From positions 15,060,309 through 15,124,308 of the forward strand of contig OW203766.1 of NCBI GenBank assembly GCA_934045905.1: 64,000 bases of DNA. The letters run 5' to 3'. This document shows, piece by piece, positions 12,297 through 23,600 of the stretch. A program made the translations under genes and the position numbers. The notes below the pieces were generated by a model, which worked only from the letters and a program-made list of their open reading frames with translations, did no database searches and was not told the DNA's origin. How positions within the stretch are numbered: the first letter of the stretch is position 1; every line of letters begins with the position of its first letter. This DNA is from Leuctra nigra (lineage: Eukaryota > Arthropoda > Insecta > Plecoptera > Leuctridae).

Positions 12297-13870
12297 ACTA
12301 AAAAAAATAATATGAAATCTAAAAAGCACTGAAAAGTAGTGATACCAAAAAATGAGCCAAGTCAAAACTTTATTTGAAAATCAAAAAATACTTAGCGCAT
12401 CGTGTATATAAATAGCTTGTTAGTATAGGCCAATTATAAAATATACATCAAATATACATATACATAGAATACCTGAGATGCTTCTACCTTTGCCCGGTAA
12501 AATAAAAACACCACAGAAATAAATAATTATAGGTCCTTGAAACCTCTTGGAATAAATCATACCTTCAAAACACATAGGAAAACTAGCTCAGATGGTCTAA
12601 CAATAAATTAGGTCCAAAGCAGCATTTAAATAGTACTCATATAATTAGCACATTGTACAATAATTACAATAGTCATGAATTCCTACTTGGCCAAGTTCTA
12701 GTGATAAATGATTCTCTTTCTCATCCATTACAAGATAAAATTTACAGTAGTACATCAAACCTTATGCGTCTCTGTTCATCACCCATCATTCATTGTTCCA
12801 GTCCAGCACAAACATCGGTCGTTCTTCTTGCTTGACGGTTATTGTGTTTGCCGACCGCGCAGTCTCGACCCAAAGGTGGGCACGCCGTTTAGTACGGCGA
12901 TTTCCTGCCGTTACGGGAACCAGCATTGGCCCGAGTTTCTCGCTGACTTCCTCACAACTCTTCCAATAACGATGATAACTCTGTCTTCACTGGCTTATAC
13001 AACTTGATTGTTCCATACAGCATACCTGGTGGAATGTTTTCCTCCTCGTGCACCGGTCCTCGGTAGTTACGGCCTCCATACTTCAAATTTGCCAACTTAT
13101 TGACCGAAAAACTTGCCGAAAAACACTTTTACTATGACTTGTGTCGATATATTACACTTAAATAACTTTATATAACCTCACAGTATAATATCAGCGGTAA
13201 AATTTCCGACCGCGTGGTCATTTGGTTGACCCAAGTGTCGTGAACCGACTCAGTTGAACGTTGTGCACGAAGTGCCATGAAAGTTTCTTGAAAAATGTTC
13301 AACAGACGCTATCCCCACTCTTCTTCTGCCGCGCCCGACGCTTGTCCAATCAAAATTTTGTTCGCCGCTAGTTAGTTTCTCTCAACCAATCAGCGATTTC
13401 CGGATAAAGCCAACAGTGCAGAAATCGACAGGATCTCGGAGCCATGGATTAAGCGCTAACGACCAAACCACGTCTCTGCGCATGGAACTTCCCCTCCCCT
13501 CGCTACAGCCGTCAAACACTTTACGACCAAGAACTTCCCGCTATACCTCTCTCACTCGACTTCTTTGCATTGGCGCGCACATTCGACCTTGCATAATTGG
13601 CGCGTACATTTAAACTCCCGCTCTGGCGCGAATATTCAAACTGACATTTCCTGATACATTAATTAAAGTTACTACACATTTCTATTCATTATACTCAAAG
13701 CATACATAGTATAATTAACATAAAAACATTTGTTTAATAAGGATTACGCTAACCTGGTCATAATAGCAGTAAAATAAATTTATAAACGAAAACAACTTGC
13801 AAATTTGCTCCGTTGTGCTTCATACCTATAATGCCCTAAAAAAACGATGCGCCAAGTATTTTTTGATTTG
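12297..13870. mobile_element. Foldback element, copy B, split by a solo LTR
   Basis: The left arm and centre (12297-12473) match copy A up to AGAATACC. The match resumes at 13823 with TACCTATAATGCCC and CGATGCGCCAAG and breaks off near 13870. The outer parts of both arms are missing. The 1349-bp insert between them is annotated separately. Confidence 0.8.
12474..13822. mobile_element. Probable solo LTR (1349 bp)
   Basis: Comparison with intact copy A defines the insertion exactly: it begins TGAGATGCTTC, ends GTGCTTCA (TG...CA), and is flanked by the 4-bp duplication TACC (12470-12473 and 13823-13826). It contains no reverse transcriptase or other coding region. TG...CA ends, a 4-bp target duplication and this length fit a solo LTR of a Ty3/gypsy or BEL-like element. 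Internal AATAAA-like sites and a GC-rich middle (about 12840-13620) could be promoter parts; this is inference. Confidence 0.7.
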
Positions 13871-14345
13871 AAAAAAATCGAGATATGATGTCACTTCCGG
13901 TTTCAAAATGGCGGCACAAAAAAAGTCAAAGGGGGGAGGGCAAATCAGACGCCAAAAGTGCACACGTGGTAAAAATTTGAGATCAATTGGTTCAGCCGTT
14001 TAGGCTGTGGCCTGTTTACCGGATTCTAGCTCCAGCCTACTACTACTACTGAGATTATTACTGAAAACCGCCCTAAAACACGATTTTCACGGTCCTCTAG
14101 CTCGCAAAGGGCGTAACCTATTGTTCCCAAATTTGGTATATGTGGTGGGGTGGGCCATAGCTCGAAATTAAGATATTTCGCAACAGTGTGAGATTTCCCA
14201 ATTTTTTGATCCAGTAGGCCGAAAATGCCACTTTGATGCTTACAGTAAAAGTGGGTTTGCTCCAGCCTTTATATGAGAGTGTGCGCGCCGTACGACTTGG
14301 CTGGCGTGGAGCGACCGCTCTACTAGATTTACTCCTTAGTAGAAA
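13871..14345. repeat. Dispersed repeat block, inverted copy of 27735-28400
   Basis: No gene seen. It holds ATGATGTCACTTCCGG and AAAATGGCGGC near 13885, then sequence matching, in reverse complement, the block at 27735-28015, including GGCCATAGCTCGAAATTAAG and GGAGCGACCGCTC. Confidence 0.75.
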
Positions 14346-14605
14346 ACAGTCTATTTCAGCTGTAGTAAAAATACTGTAGTTTATACTTTAGTTTACTACC
14401 GATACTGTAGAATTTACTTCAGTAATCTATGGTATTATGCAGTAAGTTTTTGCATGTACTTCAAGTACTAGCACACGTAGTACTACACGTACTACACGCA
14501 CGTACTACGTGTAGTTCAAGTACTACACGTTGAGAATGTCGGTTTCTTTGGAAAACTTCCATGGAGTCAGGATGATATGAAGGGATGTGTGTTGTGAAAA
14601 ATATC

Positions 14606-14678
14606 CGACCGAACCGGGGCTCGAACCCGGGACCTCTCACTTGCCGGGCGAGAGCTCTACCAACTGAGCTACCCGATC
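14606..14678 (-). tRNA. tRNA-like gene, loop position suggests GGC anticodon
   Basis: A full cloverleaf can be drawn: seven-pair acceptor stem (GATCGGG with TTCGGTC), D arm GCTCAGTTGGTAGAGC, anticodon stem CTCGC/GTGAG, T arm CCGGG-TTCGAGC-CCCGG. Both internal promoter boxes look intact. The anticodon loop is CCGGCAA, so the anticodon would be GGC (Ala), but position 33 is C rather than the near-universal U and Ala-GGC is not normally used in eukaryotes. A tRNA-derived repeat or pseudogene is therefore more likely than a working tRNA. Confidence 0.55.
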
Positions 14679-14713
14679 GGACTGACGGAAATTTTAGACA
14701 TGTCCGTCCGTCC

Positions 14714-14786
14714 GATCGTGTAGCTCAGTTGGTAGAGCTCTCGCCCGGCAAGTGAGAGGTCCCGGGTTCGAGCCCCGGTTCGGTCG
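14714..14786 (+). tRNA. tRNA-like gene, inverted partner with one acceptor-stem change
   Basis: Same sequence as the minus-strand copy at 14606-14678 except at the 5' acceptor strand (GATCGTG in place of GATCGGG), which produces a mismatch at position 6. Anticodon loop CCGGCAA again. Probably a tRNA-derived repeat arm, as for its partner. Confidence 0.5.
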
Positions 14787-14830
14787 GATATTTTTCACAA
14801 CACACATCCAATACTACACGTTATTACAGG

Positions 14831-15159
14831 TGCGTTCTGTACGCATTTCCGGTTCGAGAATTTGTACGTACCCGTGCTCGCTCATCAACGCGTTACACTG
14901 AGCGTTTTCCTAGTGAAAGAAAAATACATAAACATATAATATTATATACTATTTTTTGGTAATTATAAGTTTTGTTGCAAAAATATGAAACTGAAAATGA
15001 CATTGAATGTAAGGTACAAGTTGAATGTTGAACATATTGCTTTTTTTTTTAAATCACAGCATACTTTATTATATACTAGAAAAACGCTCTGAGTAACGCG
15101 TTGATGAGCGAGCACGGGTACGTGCAAATTCTTGAACCGGAAATGCGTACACAACGCAC
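14831..15159. mobile_element. Foldback element with GCTCGCTCATCAACGCG arms
   Basis: The arms run from TGCGTTCTGTACGCATTTCC inward through CGTACCCGTGCTCGCTCATC and ACGCGTTAC to CGTTTTCCTAGT, and are repeated in inverse orientation at the right end. The interior (about 14925-15070) is AT-rich. The inner arm motif (GCTCGCTCATCAACGCG then GAGCGTTTTCCTAG) is dispersed as a solo sequence elsewhere in the window. Confidence 0.8.
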
Positions 15160-15558
15160 AGAAAACATATACATCCATATTGAATTGATTATGATATCAA
15201 CTTAAAAGTATATGCTTTTCATCGAAACTTTAAAATAGCATCTAAGCACCTGGTTCATAAAGCAAATCAGAATCAATTCGAGAAAATAAGGAACACAACT
15301 GACCTCTGGTGGATTTTGTGGTACTAGGTAAATGGCGGCTATCAAGGGCGCATTTGCATAAATATAAATACAAATATTTGATAAAGTTGTTTGTTATGGC
15401 CAAGAAAGTAAATTTATAGCTAATTATCAATTTAATTTGTTTTTTGTTTTTCACTGCTTTATGGAAACACGAAATGTAAAAACAAACAGATTAATATGTG
15501 GACCTGATAGTAGCCATCTTGCCAGAAGTGGCTCCATCACGTATCACTTATTTGTGGG
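15160..15558. other. AT-rich stretch, nothing recognised
   Basis: No coding frame with features and no clear repeat structure. Confidence 0.5.
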
Positions 15559-15749
15559 AATAGACCAGTTCAGAAATTATCTGGATGGCTCTGGATTGTA
15601 ATGAATTTCACATGCAGTATGATTTTCCAAGTGTGTATTCATATTGTAACCCATTGTTGTAAAACACTAATAGATATATGGAAAACCAAACTGCATGTGA
15701 AATTTTCTAGAAATCAGAGCCACCCAGATATTTTCTGAATTGGTCTATT
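15559..15749. mobile_element. Foldback MITE, about 70-bp arms
   Basis: The left arm starts AATAGACCAGTTCAGAAAT and the right arm ends with its near inverse (TTTTCTGAATTGGTCTATT). CACATGCAG and GGTTTTCC-like sequences pair further in. Non-coding. Confidence 0.8.
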
Positions 15750-15829
15750 CAATTGGCACTGGAAAACATTCATTTCGATACTTCATTACTGACAGATATT
15801 AAAAATGTCAATACATTCATACGTTCTTA

Positions 15830-16400
15830 ACTGATTGGGATGAAATTTTGTAAAATAAGAGACAATATTGGTCTTAATGATCATGCAAAATATGAGTTTG
15901 ATCAGAATTATCGAAGACCGTTTTCATTTTCAGCCTTTCAGGAGATATTTATTTAAATTTTAACCAATGAATGGATTTAAAAATAAATATGGTATGCAAA
16001 CAGAGAACGTTGGTTTTACATGTGTGCAAAATGTCAGCTCGATCAAAGAAAAACTCTGACCTGTATAGCCAAAATATGAGTTTGATCAGATTTATCGAAG
16101 ACCAGTTTCATTTTTTAACCTACCACCAGGAGATGTTTATTTAAATTTTAGCCAATGAATGGATTTAAAACAAATTTGGGGTCTGCAAACAGAAAAGGTT
16201 GTCTCCACATGTGTGCAAAATTTCAGCTCGATCGTAGAAAAGCTCTGTCCTGTATACAGTCAGGTAACGGAAAAAAAAAAGAAAAGAGGTCCGTGCCAAA
16301 AGAGCCAAAAGGAGGGGTCACCCCTGAAAAGAGGTGAAAATACCAAAATACCACTCCATTCCATTCCATTTACCACTCCATTTATCTCATACGGATAAAA
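15830..16400. repeat. About 180-bp tandem duplication of a dispersed repeat
   Basis: Two copies, near 15888 and 16072, share ATGAGTTTGATCAGA, TTATCGAAGACC, CCAATGAATGGATTTAAA and GTGTGCAAAAT with TCAGCTCGATC. Similar text (ACCGATTGGGCTGAAA, TTTCAGCTCGATC) appears at 19270-19360, 20400-20640 and 57180-57480, in the same sense. It may be the 3' tail of a LINE family. Confidence 0.6.
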
Positions 16401-17963
16401 AGATATGATTCTGCTTCGACCCCTTTAGAGGTAAGGAGAAACAAAAAAATACGTATGGGCCATTATCCCACTATATATTAGTTTCAGACATTTTTTTGTC
16501 ATCCAATTTTTTTTTTTCTTGTTTCATGTTGCATTAATTTTGTTAATATTACTTATATATTTGGGAAGCCATCTGGAAAGTAGCTTCGATCGATCCTCGG
16601 GTGTTTCGAAATTATTTACGATTTTGCATGATGAAACGTTCATTTTAGTAACCTCCGTCCCACACATATTTAATCCTACAATATAAAATATGTAACTCTG
16701 ATTACTTGCTTATGGTATTTATTCGTAAGCTGATGATATGACTTATTATAAAAAAAATTATCGTGACTTAGAAATACAAATAACTTAAAATGTGTGCCAT
16801 AAGTACTTACTATTTTGACGGAATTTATCAAACTTCCACATTAAATTTAGTTTTGCACATGCAAATCACAGTGCAAATGATACAAACTAAATTAAAATGA
16901 ATATACTGTTGTATATATTATGAGGAAAAAAATATAAACAGATGCTATCAACAGTATTTTAATTTTGTCGACGGTTTTAAGGGTGGGACATTGGTTATTT
17001 CGGAAGGTCGGTAGTTACTTGAGTCCAATAAAATCATATTTATAGCACTTAATGCAAGATTTTTTCTCTGCTAACATACTATTGTACATATAATGGTAAC
17101 TTTTAAAGCATCAGATCATGCACAAATGAAAATTTCAAAATTGCCCCATTGAAATTGCTGTTTTGGGACAGGAGTTACGCGGGACAGGAGTTACTTTTAA
17201 GAAGAAAAATGATGACTGTAATTTAGGGGTAGGTGCCAGAAACTTTAAACTCTAGAAATATTCCGTGGCAACATCGTACAATTTAATAAAAATTAATGCT
17301 TGTATGTAGCTTGACACTTTTTAATTATACATGGGTGGACAGGAGTTACGGGAGAAAGGGTACTCCCACCTTTTTTGATGAATAATAATTTCTCATTTTT
17401 TGACGTTTCGCCATATCGCCATGAAGCAAGCAGCAAATTCAAGGAAACAGGTTGACGAACCAATAAAAAAAATCTGGATCCGTACTACGTTCATGGTACT
17501 ACCAACTTAAGAATATAATAAGCGGCAGTTTTCAAACGGGACGGAGGTTACAACCAAAGTGATGGACAGCCATTAAACAAATAGCTACAATTAATTGTGT
17601 GGACTAACTGATGTTTAATCTGTGTAAATGTAAACTTTGCGTGGACTTTTCACTAAAAAAAAATCATCCTACTATATTTACTGCCTCAACATTAAATGCC
17701 GTGCGCTCAAACATCGACTTTTCGAAGTAGGACACGGGACGGAGGTTACTTTTCACCTATAAAAGTAGCAAAATTGAAAATATTATTGTACATAAACACA
17801 AAAATAGTGATTGCAACATGTAGAGGGGTACGTAATACAAATTAAAAAAAATATTTCCCTTCATTTTCTTTCAATTGCTTTTAGCAATTCAACTCGGACA
17901 GCGAAACTAATATAGTGGGATAATGACCCATATGTTTCTTTAGGTTTATAATCAATTCTACTA
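16401..17963. repeat. Gene-free stretch with recurrent GGGACNGGAGGTTAC-like motif
   Basis: The motif GGGACGGAGGTTAC or GGGACAGGAGTTAC occurs near 16651 (inverted), 17166, 17182, 17337, 17538 and 17733, with a weaker copy near 16984. Repeated short motifs near the ends of a non-coding segment resemble transposase-binding sub-terminal repeats, but no terminal repeats could be fixed. Confidence 0.4.
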
Positions 17964-18124
17964 AAGCCCCATTTACACGGTGCAATTTCTTGAACAACTT
18001 CTGTGCCACAGAGGTTCTGCTCGTGCGCAGTATCACTTTTGAGATGATAAAGGGAATCTGCACATGTGCAGAACTTCTGTGACACAGAAGTTGTTCAAGA
18101 AATTGCACCGTGTAAATGGGGCTT
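17964..18124. mobile_element. Foldback MITE (AAGCCCCATTTACACGG ends)
   Basis: The left arm AAGCCCCATTTACACGGTGC continues to GGTTCTGC near 18020. The right arm from about 18066 is its inverse and ends CCGTGTAAATGGGGCTT. The loop is about 45 bp. A related ACACGG-type foldback is at 47639-47957. Confidence 0.85.
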
Positions 18125-18643
18125 AAGTTTGACCAACATTAAAGATGGTGACGAAAATGTTTCACTTGTTGGGTAGTTTTGGCACGGAATGACCCACATG
18201 CAGCAGTTGCCTGGAGCTACAAATTGAAAAACGTTTAATTTTTACACTTGAAACTTTAAACCTTAATTTTTTCCAGCTACAGTTTCACTTTATAATTCTA
18301 CTTTGATTCTACTAATGTCGCAGCAACACAAATACGAGTGAATAGGAGATATTCATCAATGAGTTTCTAGAAGGCTTCGAGAACTCTTTGCGTTCATACA
18401 GCGATTTTGAAGTCAACAAAACCAGGAGCTCCATGGAATGGTTACTTACCTGCATTAAATTCTTACACGGAGCGCTGCTGGCCAATCACTAATCAGGCTT
18501 CAAAATCACAGATGGGCCCGAATATTGTCGAGCAAATGCTAGTTTCGGAGTATTAAATTTAGAAACGTTGAAGCGATTTAGTTTTGTACTAATAATCAAA
18601 ACATCAGACTACAGTAAGATTAGTTCCATTAAATACCAAAGTT
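18125..18643. other. No gene seen; downstream of the NYN gene
   Basis: Unique-looking AT-rich sequence without a supported feature. Confidence 0.5.
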
Positions 18644-18649
18644 TTTATT
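18644..18649 (-). terminator. Candidate poly(A) signal of the NYN gene
   Basis: AATAAA on the minus strand, about 140 bases past the stop codon at 18789-18791. Confidence 0.5.
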
Positions 18650-18788
18650 TCATTTAAAATGTACAGCATATGCACAATATGCTAGTAAACAGTTCACAAT
18701 GGTTTTAACCATGATCATCTCATAAAATTCAAGTGGATAAAAAATAAAAATAGAAAATACAATAGAGTACTTTACAAAAGTGTTTGGA

Positions 18789-18885
18789 CTAGAAGCGCAA
18801 GAACTGGTACAGCGTCGGGCCGTCACTGCCCAGAGGGTTCGGCGGGAACGTGATCATGTCACCGTCCCAATTGTAAGTCAGCAAC
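18789..18885 (-). CDS. NYN ribonuclease, last exon D
   Basis: Acceptor CTTCCAG. It encodes RLLTYNWDGDMITFPPNPLG and ends FLRF-stop. It is separated from exon C by a 4.7-kb intron full of transposable elements. Confidence 0.88.
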
Positions 18886-20650
18886 CTGGAAGCAGACGTT
18901 CAGCATGAAACAGCGGGATGAGAACCTCGATACTTATGCTGGACTTAGAGAGAAGAACAGTCTTGCAGATGTCAGTTCACAACTATAGTGCAGGCATCCG
19001 CAGTTTAACATTCTCCAGTTGGGTTATTTTATAAAGGACACTCTTACAACATGTCATTCAATAATCACTAGGAAAACGCTCCGTGTAACGCGTTGATGAG
19101 CGAGCACCGATTCGCACGACATCGCCAATCGAGCCCGATCCATTTAATCAAAGAAAACTTACTACATTATTACCAAATTTCCTTACAACTTTCCATAAAC
19201 ACTCTGGAACAATTAAACAGACCAATACCATACACATACATACCATACATACCATACATACACTAATTGACACTTTTCCATCAATCTCTTTGGACAGATA
19301 TTCAAAACACTTAAAATAGTATTTCTTGACCGATTGGGCTGGAAATGTGTTAAATATTATATGTATCTAGTCGAAAAGGTCGAAAAGTTGTTTTAATATA
19401 ACTATTATTATTATTAAGTCTATATTCTCAACAGAGCCAGGCTCCACTAGTGAGAATGTAATATAGAGAAGGGAGGAGAGGAAACCCGGTACCGGCATGT
19501 AGCCTACTCCTATGAAAGATACCAAGGGGGCCAACGGCTTAACGTCCCACCCGAAGGACGGTGTAACATTCACAGCACAAGCCTCCACAACCCGCGCCGC
19601 CGAGAGACTGATAACAGGTGGAGGGAGGTCGTCACACTCACCCCCAAACACACCAGTCTCTCTGGCCCAACGGCAGCAACTAGCAAGCCAGACAGAGTTG
19701 AATGGTCACCCATCCAATCGCTGACCGCGCTCAATGTTGCTTAACCTCGGTGATCAAACGAGAACCGAGGTATCCAACACACCAGCCGTTGGGTTTCAAC
19801 TATGAAACATGATCCATATCCAGAAATAAAGTATTTTAGATACCTAATAACTATGTATATTACATACATTACATATTGCAAAGAAATATTATGTATTGCA
19901 ATATGATCACTCGATCAACATAAAGGAATCTGTTTTTCATTGAAACTGAGAATAGCCATCTATAAACTTTGCTTTGCTATAGCCTAAAGTTCGTTCACGA
20001 TAAGAATATCACTGACGTTTTAGTCGATCACGTCGTTCATTGGTCAGTCACTTGAACACTGCCCTGTCAATGGCAAGACTTTCTTCTTTGTATTATTGAA
20101 ATTGTATAAATTATGTCAAATACACAATTTTTAATAGTAGTAAATATTATAAAAATTCAATAAAATTGATTTATTTTTATCTACAGCCGTATTATACACA
20201 TTTTTTGATTATTATATTGATATTTACATGTTTAGGTATACGTTCACTTGACTACGGTAATACACGCCGCCATTACGGCTTGCAATTCTAATCGTGAATG
20301 AACTTTACATAGAGCAACCCAGAATGCAGTGGAATTTCTGTTTTGAAATGTCATTTCTGACAGATTCAAAACTTTTAAATTGCCAATAAGTTCATAAGTT
20401 CTCTACTAATTGGGCTGAAAAGTTGTAAAATAATTGAAAATGGTACTCTTAATGGTCATGCAAAATTTGAGCTCGATCTGACTATTTTGATTTTCGGCCA
20501 ATCAGAAGAAATGTTTTTAATTGAACCAATCAAAATGCAGCTCTCAAAAACAATCCCAGACCGTGTTACAATGATATTAATATGTGTGAAAAATTTCAGC
20601 TCGATCGAAAAAAAAATTTGGCCAGCATCGTCGGGAAACACACACAAACA

Positions 20651-20692
<42 letters not shown>

Positions 20693-23600
20693 AAAAAAAA
20701 CAGAGAAAGTGTCCAAAAGTGCAGAATGGAGACGCTCGCTACGCTCGCTCAATTACATAGTTTTGCATTCCTTCTTCTTCTATCTTGAGAGGAGGGGTTC
20801 CTCCTCTCGGCGTTGCTGGTACCGTGTCTTTGTGACACATAAACCCAGCCTTCTTGGGTCTGCTGGGATTATTGGTTCAGCTTGGTTTCACCTTCTAAGA
20901 GGCGGGGGTGGCATCTTCACCCCGAGAGTGCGTGGATTGGTCTTCGATGCCGGTCCCATTATTTCACCCTATACTCCACTTGTAGGCGGGCGAGGGGGTT
21001 GGGTGAGTCCAGCGTGGTCTCATACAGCGTCAGGGCCTGGTCCTGAAGGAACGTGGCGATCATATCGACCTCCAGGTGGTCGTGTAGGTCGGTGATGCGG
21101 GTGTAGATGGGAGCATCCGCGACAAGACGAAGAGCCTTGTTCTGCAATCGTTGGATTTTCTGTTTTAGAGATTTGCAGCACCAGCTCCAGCAGAGCGATG
21201 CATACGTGAAGGTGGGACGTATGATGGTGAGGTAGAGTCGCCTCTTCGTCGCCACGGACATGTTCGGATTGCGCAGGAGAGGGCGGAGAGCTCCCAGCTT
21301 CCCCCAGGCTCTGCTGCAGACGGTCTCGACGTGCTGCTTGAACGTCAGCTGTGTGTCTAGCTCTACTCCGAGGTAGCGGCTACACGGCTGCCAGGTGATG
21401 ACGTCACCGCCCATGGTGATGACAGGTGGGCGGTTTTTCTTTCGGAGCTTCGTAAACAGAGTGGCCGTTGTCTTGCTTGTGTTGACGGCGAACGTCCACA
21501 AACAAAACCAGTCGTAGGTAGCGTTTAGTGCGTCCTGGAGGTATTCGCTCAACTTTCGTGGTTGCCAAGACTGGGCGATGATGGCCTCGTCATCCGCGTA
21601 GAGCGCGATGTGAGTGCGGTAGAACTCTGTTGAAGCGTCGTGGACGAAGATGTTGTAGAGGTCTGGACTGAGGACTGAGCCTTGGGGCACTCCGGCGGAG
21701 ATACTCTTCACAGACGACTGCGAATGTTGGTAGGCTACATAGAAGCTCCGATCGCGTAGGAATGACGCGATGAGAGCCACGATGTAGGCGGGAACATTAA
21801 CTCTGTACAGTTTCAGAAGAAGGCCCTCGTGCCACGCTCTGTCAAATGCCTTGGCAACGTCCAGAAACACAATGCCAGTGACCATGTTCTGGTTGTAGCC
21901 GTCGGCAATGATGTTGATGACGCGTAGCAGCTGCTGAGTTGTCGAGTGCTTGGCTCGAAAGCCAAATTGCTCAGCAGGCAAGATGCTATTTTCTTCGAGG
22001 TGTCTCTTCAGTCGGCGTATTTGGATGATCTTCTCCAGGAGTTTTGAGAGGATGCTTAGCAGGCTGATAGGGCGGTAATTCTGCGGATCTCTTTTGCAGA
22101 TTTGCCTGGCTTCTGGAACACGACAACTCGGGCCCTCTTCCAGATGGTAGGGAAGTGTCCGAGTCGCAGGGAGGCGTTGATGATGTCCACAAGTCTGCTG
22201 CAAACCTTGGCCGAGAACTGCATGACAGTCTCAGCGTTGATTCCATCATCTCCTGGAGCCTTCCGTTTCTTCAGCTTGACGACGAGGTCACTAACTTCGG
22301 CGAAGCTGCATTCGTCGGCTGCGAGAGGCTCCGTCTCTGCTTGGCGGCTGGCAGCGAGGTATTCCTCGAGTTCGTCCTCAAGCGCCTCGCTGTGCTCGTT
22401 GGCTGGGTTTGGCACGAAGATGCCTTCGAGAGTCGAAGCCAGGAGTTCGGCTTTGTCTTCCGTGCTGCATGCGAGACTATGAGGCCCCTGGATTGGCGGA
22501 TTTGGCTCTGGTTTCTTTTGGAGTCTTCGCGACATTTGCCACACAGACCTGTCGGCAACCTCGAGTCTCGACACTGCTGAGTCCCACATCTGCGCTCGAT
22601 GTTCGAGCAGAAGATTGCAAAGTCCCTTGCGGCGCGTCTCGTAGAGCATCTTCATGTCCGGCGTCTTGTATCGTTGCCAGAGGCGGCGGGCGGCGTTCTT
22701 CAGTGCAACACACTTTTGCAAGTGCGGTGGGAGATTGAACGTCGTTACTCTTGCACGCGATGCTTTTGGCACTGCCGTGTCAATAGCGTGCTGCACTGAC
22801 AGAGTGAGGTTCTCTGTGGCGTTGTCGAGTTCTGCTGATGTCGTGAGAGGCGAGGATTCCAGTTCAGTGTCAAGATGGTCTCGGAATACTGTCCTTAGGT
22901 ACTACTACATGCTTTATAATTCGACACATTCCGATTAAAATATAATTGTGTGTTATCTTGAAGAAAAATAATGAAATAAAAGTTTACATTTTATGCTCAC
23001 TTGAACCATCTCTAGCAAAACATAGTTTTTCCTGTGATTAGGACAAAAATTATTTGAAGCAGGGATGAAATGACTCTAAATTGTTTATGATTATTGATTG
23101 TATCGCAAGAATCGGAGCTAAGAATCAGTATCGAAATCGTGAAATTTTGGAATCGGACCATCTCTTCTTATAATTAAAAACTTAAAAAATACTGACAATG
23201 TATGAACATTTACTAATTAACAGCAGGCCTACTTTTCTCACAGAAGAGCTAAGAACTATAAGCTAATTTACTAGACGTAAAATGTCATTTTTTAAAAAAA
23301 ATTGTCCAGAATCATTCTTTGCATAGCTTAGAATCAGTGGAATTGGAATCCTCTAAACCCCTAGAGATGTTGTAATTAAAAACACAATGAAGGAAACCAG
23401 CTACTCATCTCGATCTTAAGATTGCTACGTACGAGCAAAGAACATGCAATGAAAACATGCAATTATGTTTCAATTGGGTACTTTTCTCTTCAGCCAAGTG
23501 TGATGACATAATAACAACATCATTTCACAGCCCAAGTCAAATTCGATATTTAAGTTGTAACAAGTCCTACTCACCTGTTCCTAATAACATCTTCGAACAT

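Larger units (their letters stand above)
14583..14809. repeat. 227-bp near-perfect inverted repeat carrying two tRNA-like genes
   Basis: The arms (about 14583-14680 and 14712-14809) are almost identical in opposite orientation, from GGATGTGTGTTGTG to the tRNA 5' end, separated by a loop of about 30 bp. The two tRNA-like genes sit head to head, one per arm. Confidence 0.9.
20760..22898 (-). mobile_element. 5'-truncated Jockey-clade LINE
   Basis: A minus-strand non-LTR retrotransposon containing the second half of ORF2 and a 3' UTR; it ends abruptly near 22898 with no endonuclease domain. It is inserted in the big intron of the NYN gene in the same orientation. Base composition is distinctly more GC-rich than the flanks. 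Confidence 0.85.

Noticed and set aside
12653..13007. Plus frames of 60-99 residues
   Set aside because: Lie inside the solo LTR, overlapping in two registers, with no recognisable domain.
14606..14786. Functional tRNA-Ala pair
   Set aside because: C at position 33, unusual GGC anticodon and palindromic duplication make functional tRNA genes unlikely, so they are kept only as tRNA-like.
20487..21095. 202-residue plus frame across the CA repeat
   Set aside because: Contains the (CA)n tract translated as HTHTHT and antisense LINE UTR; no support.
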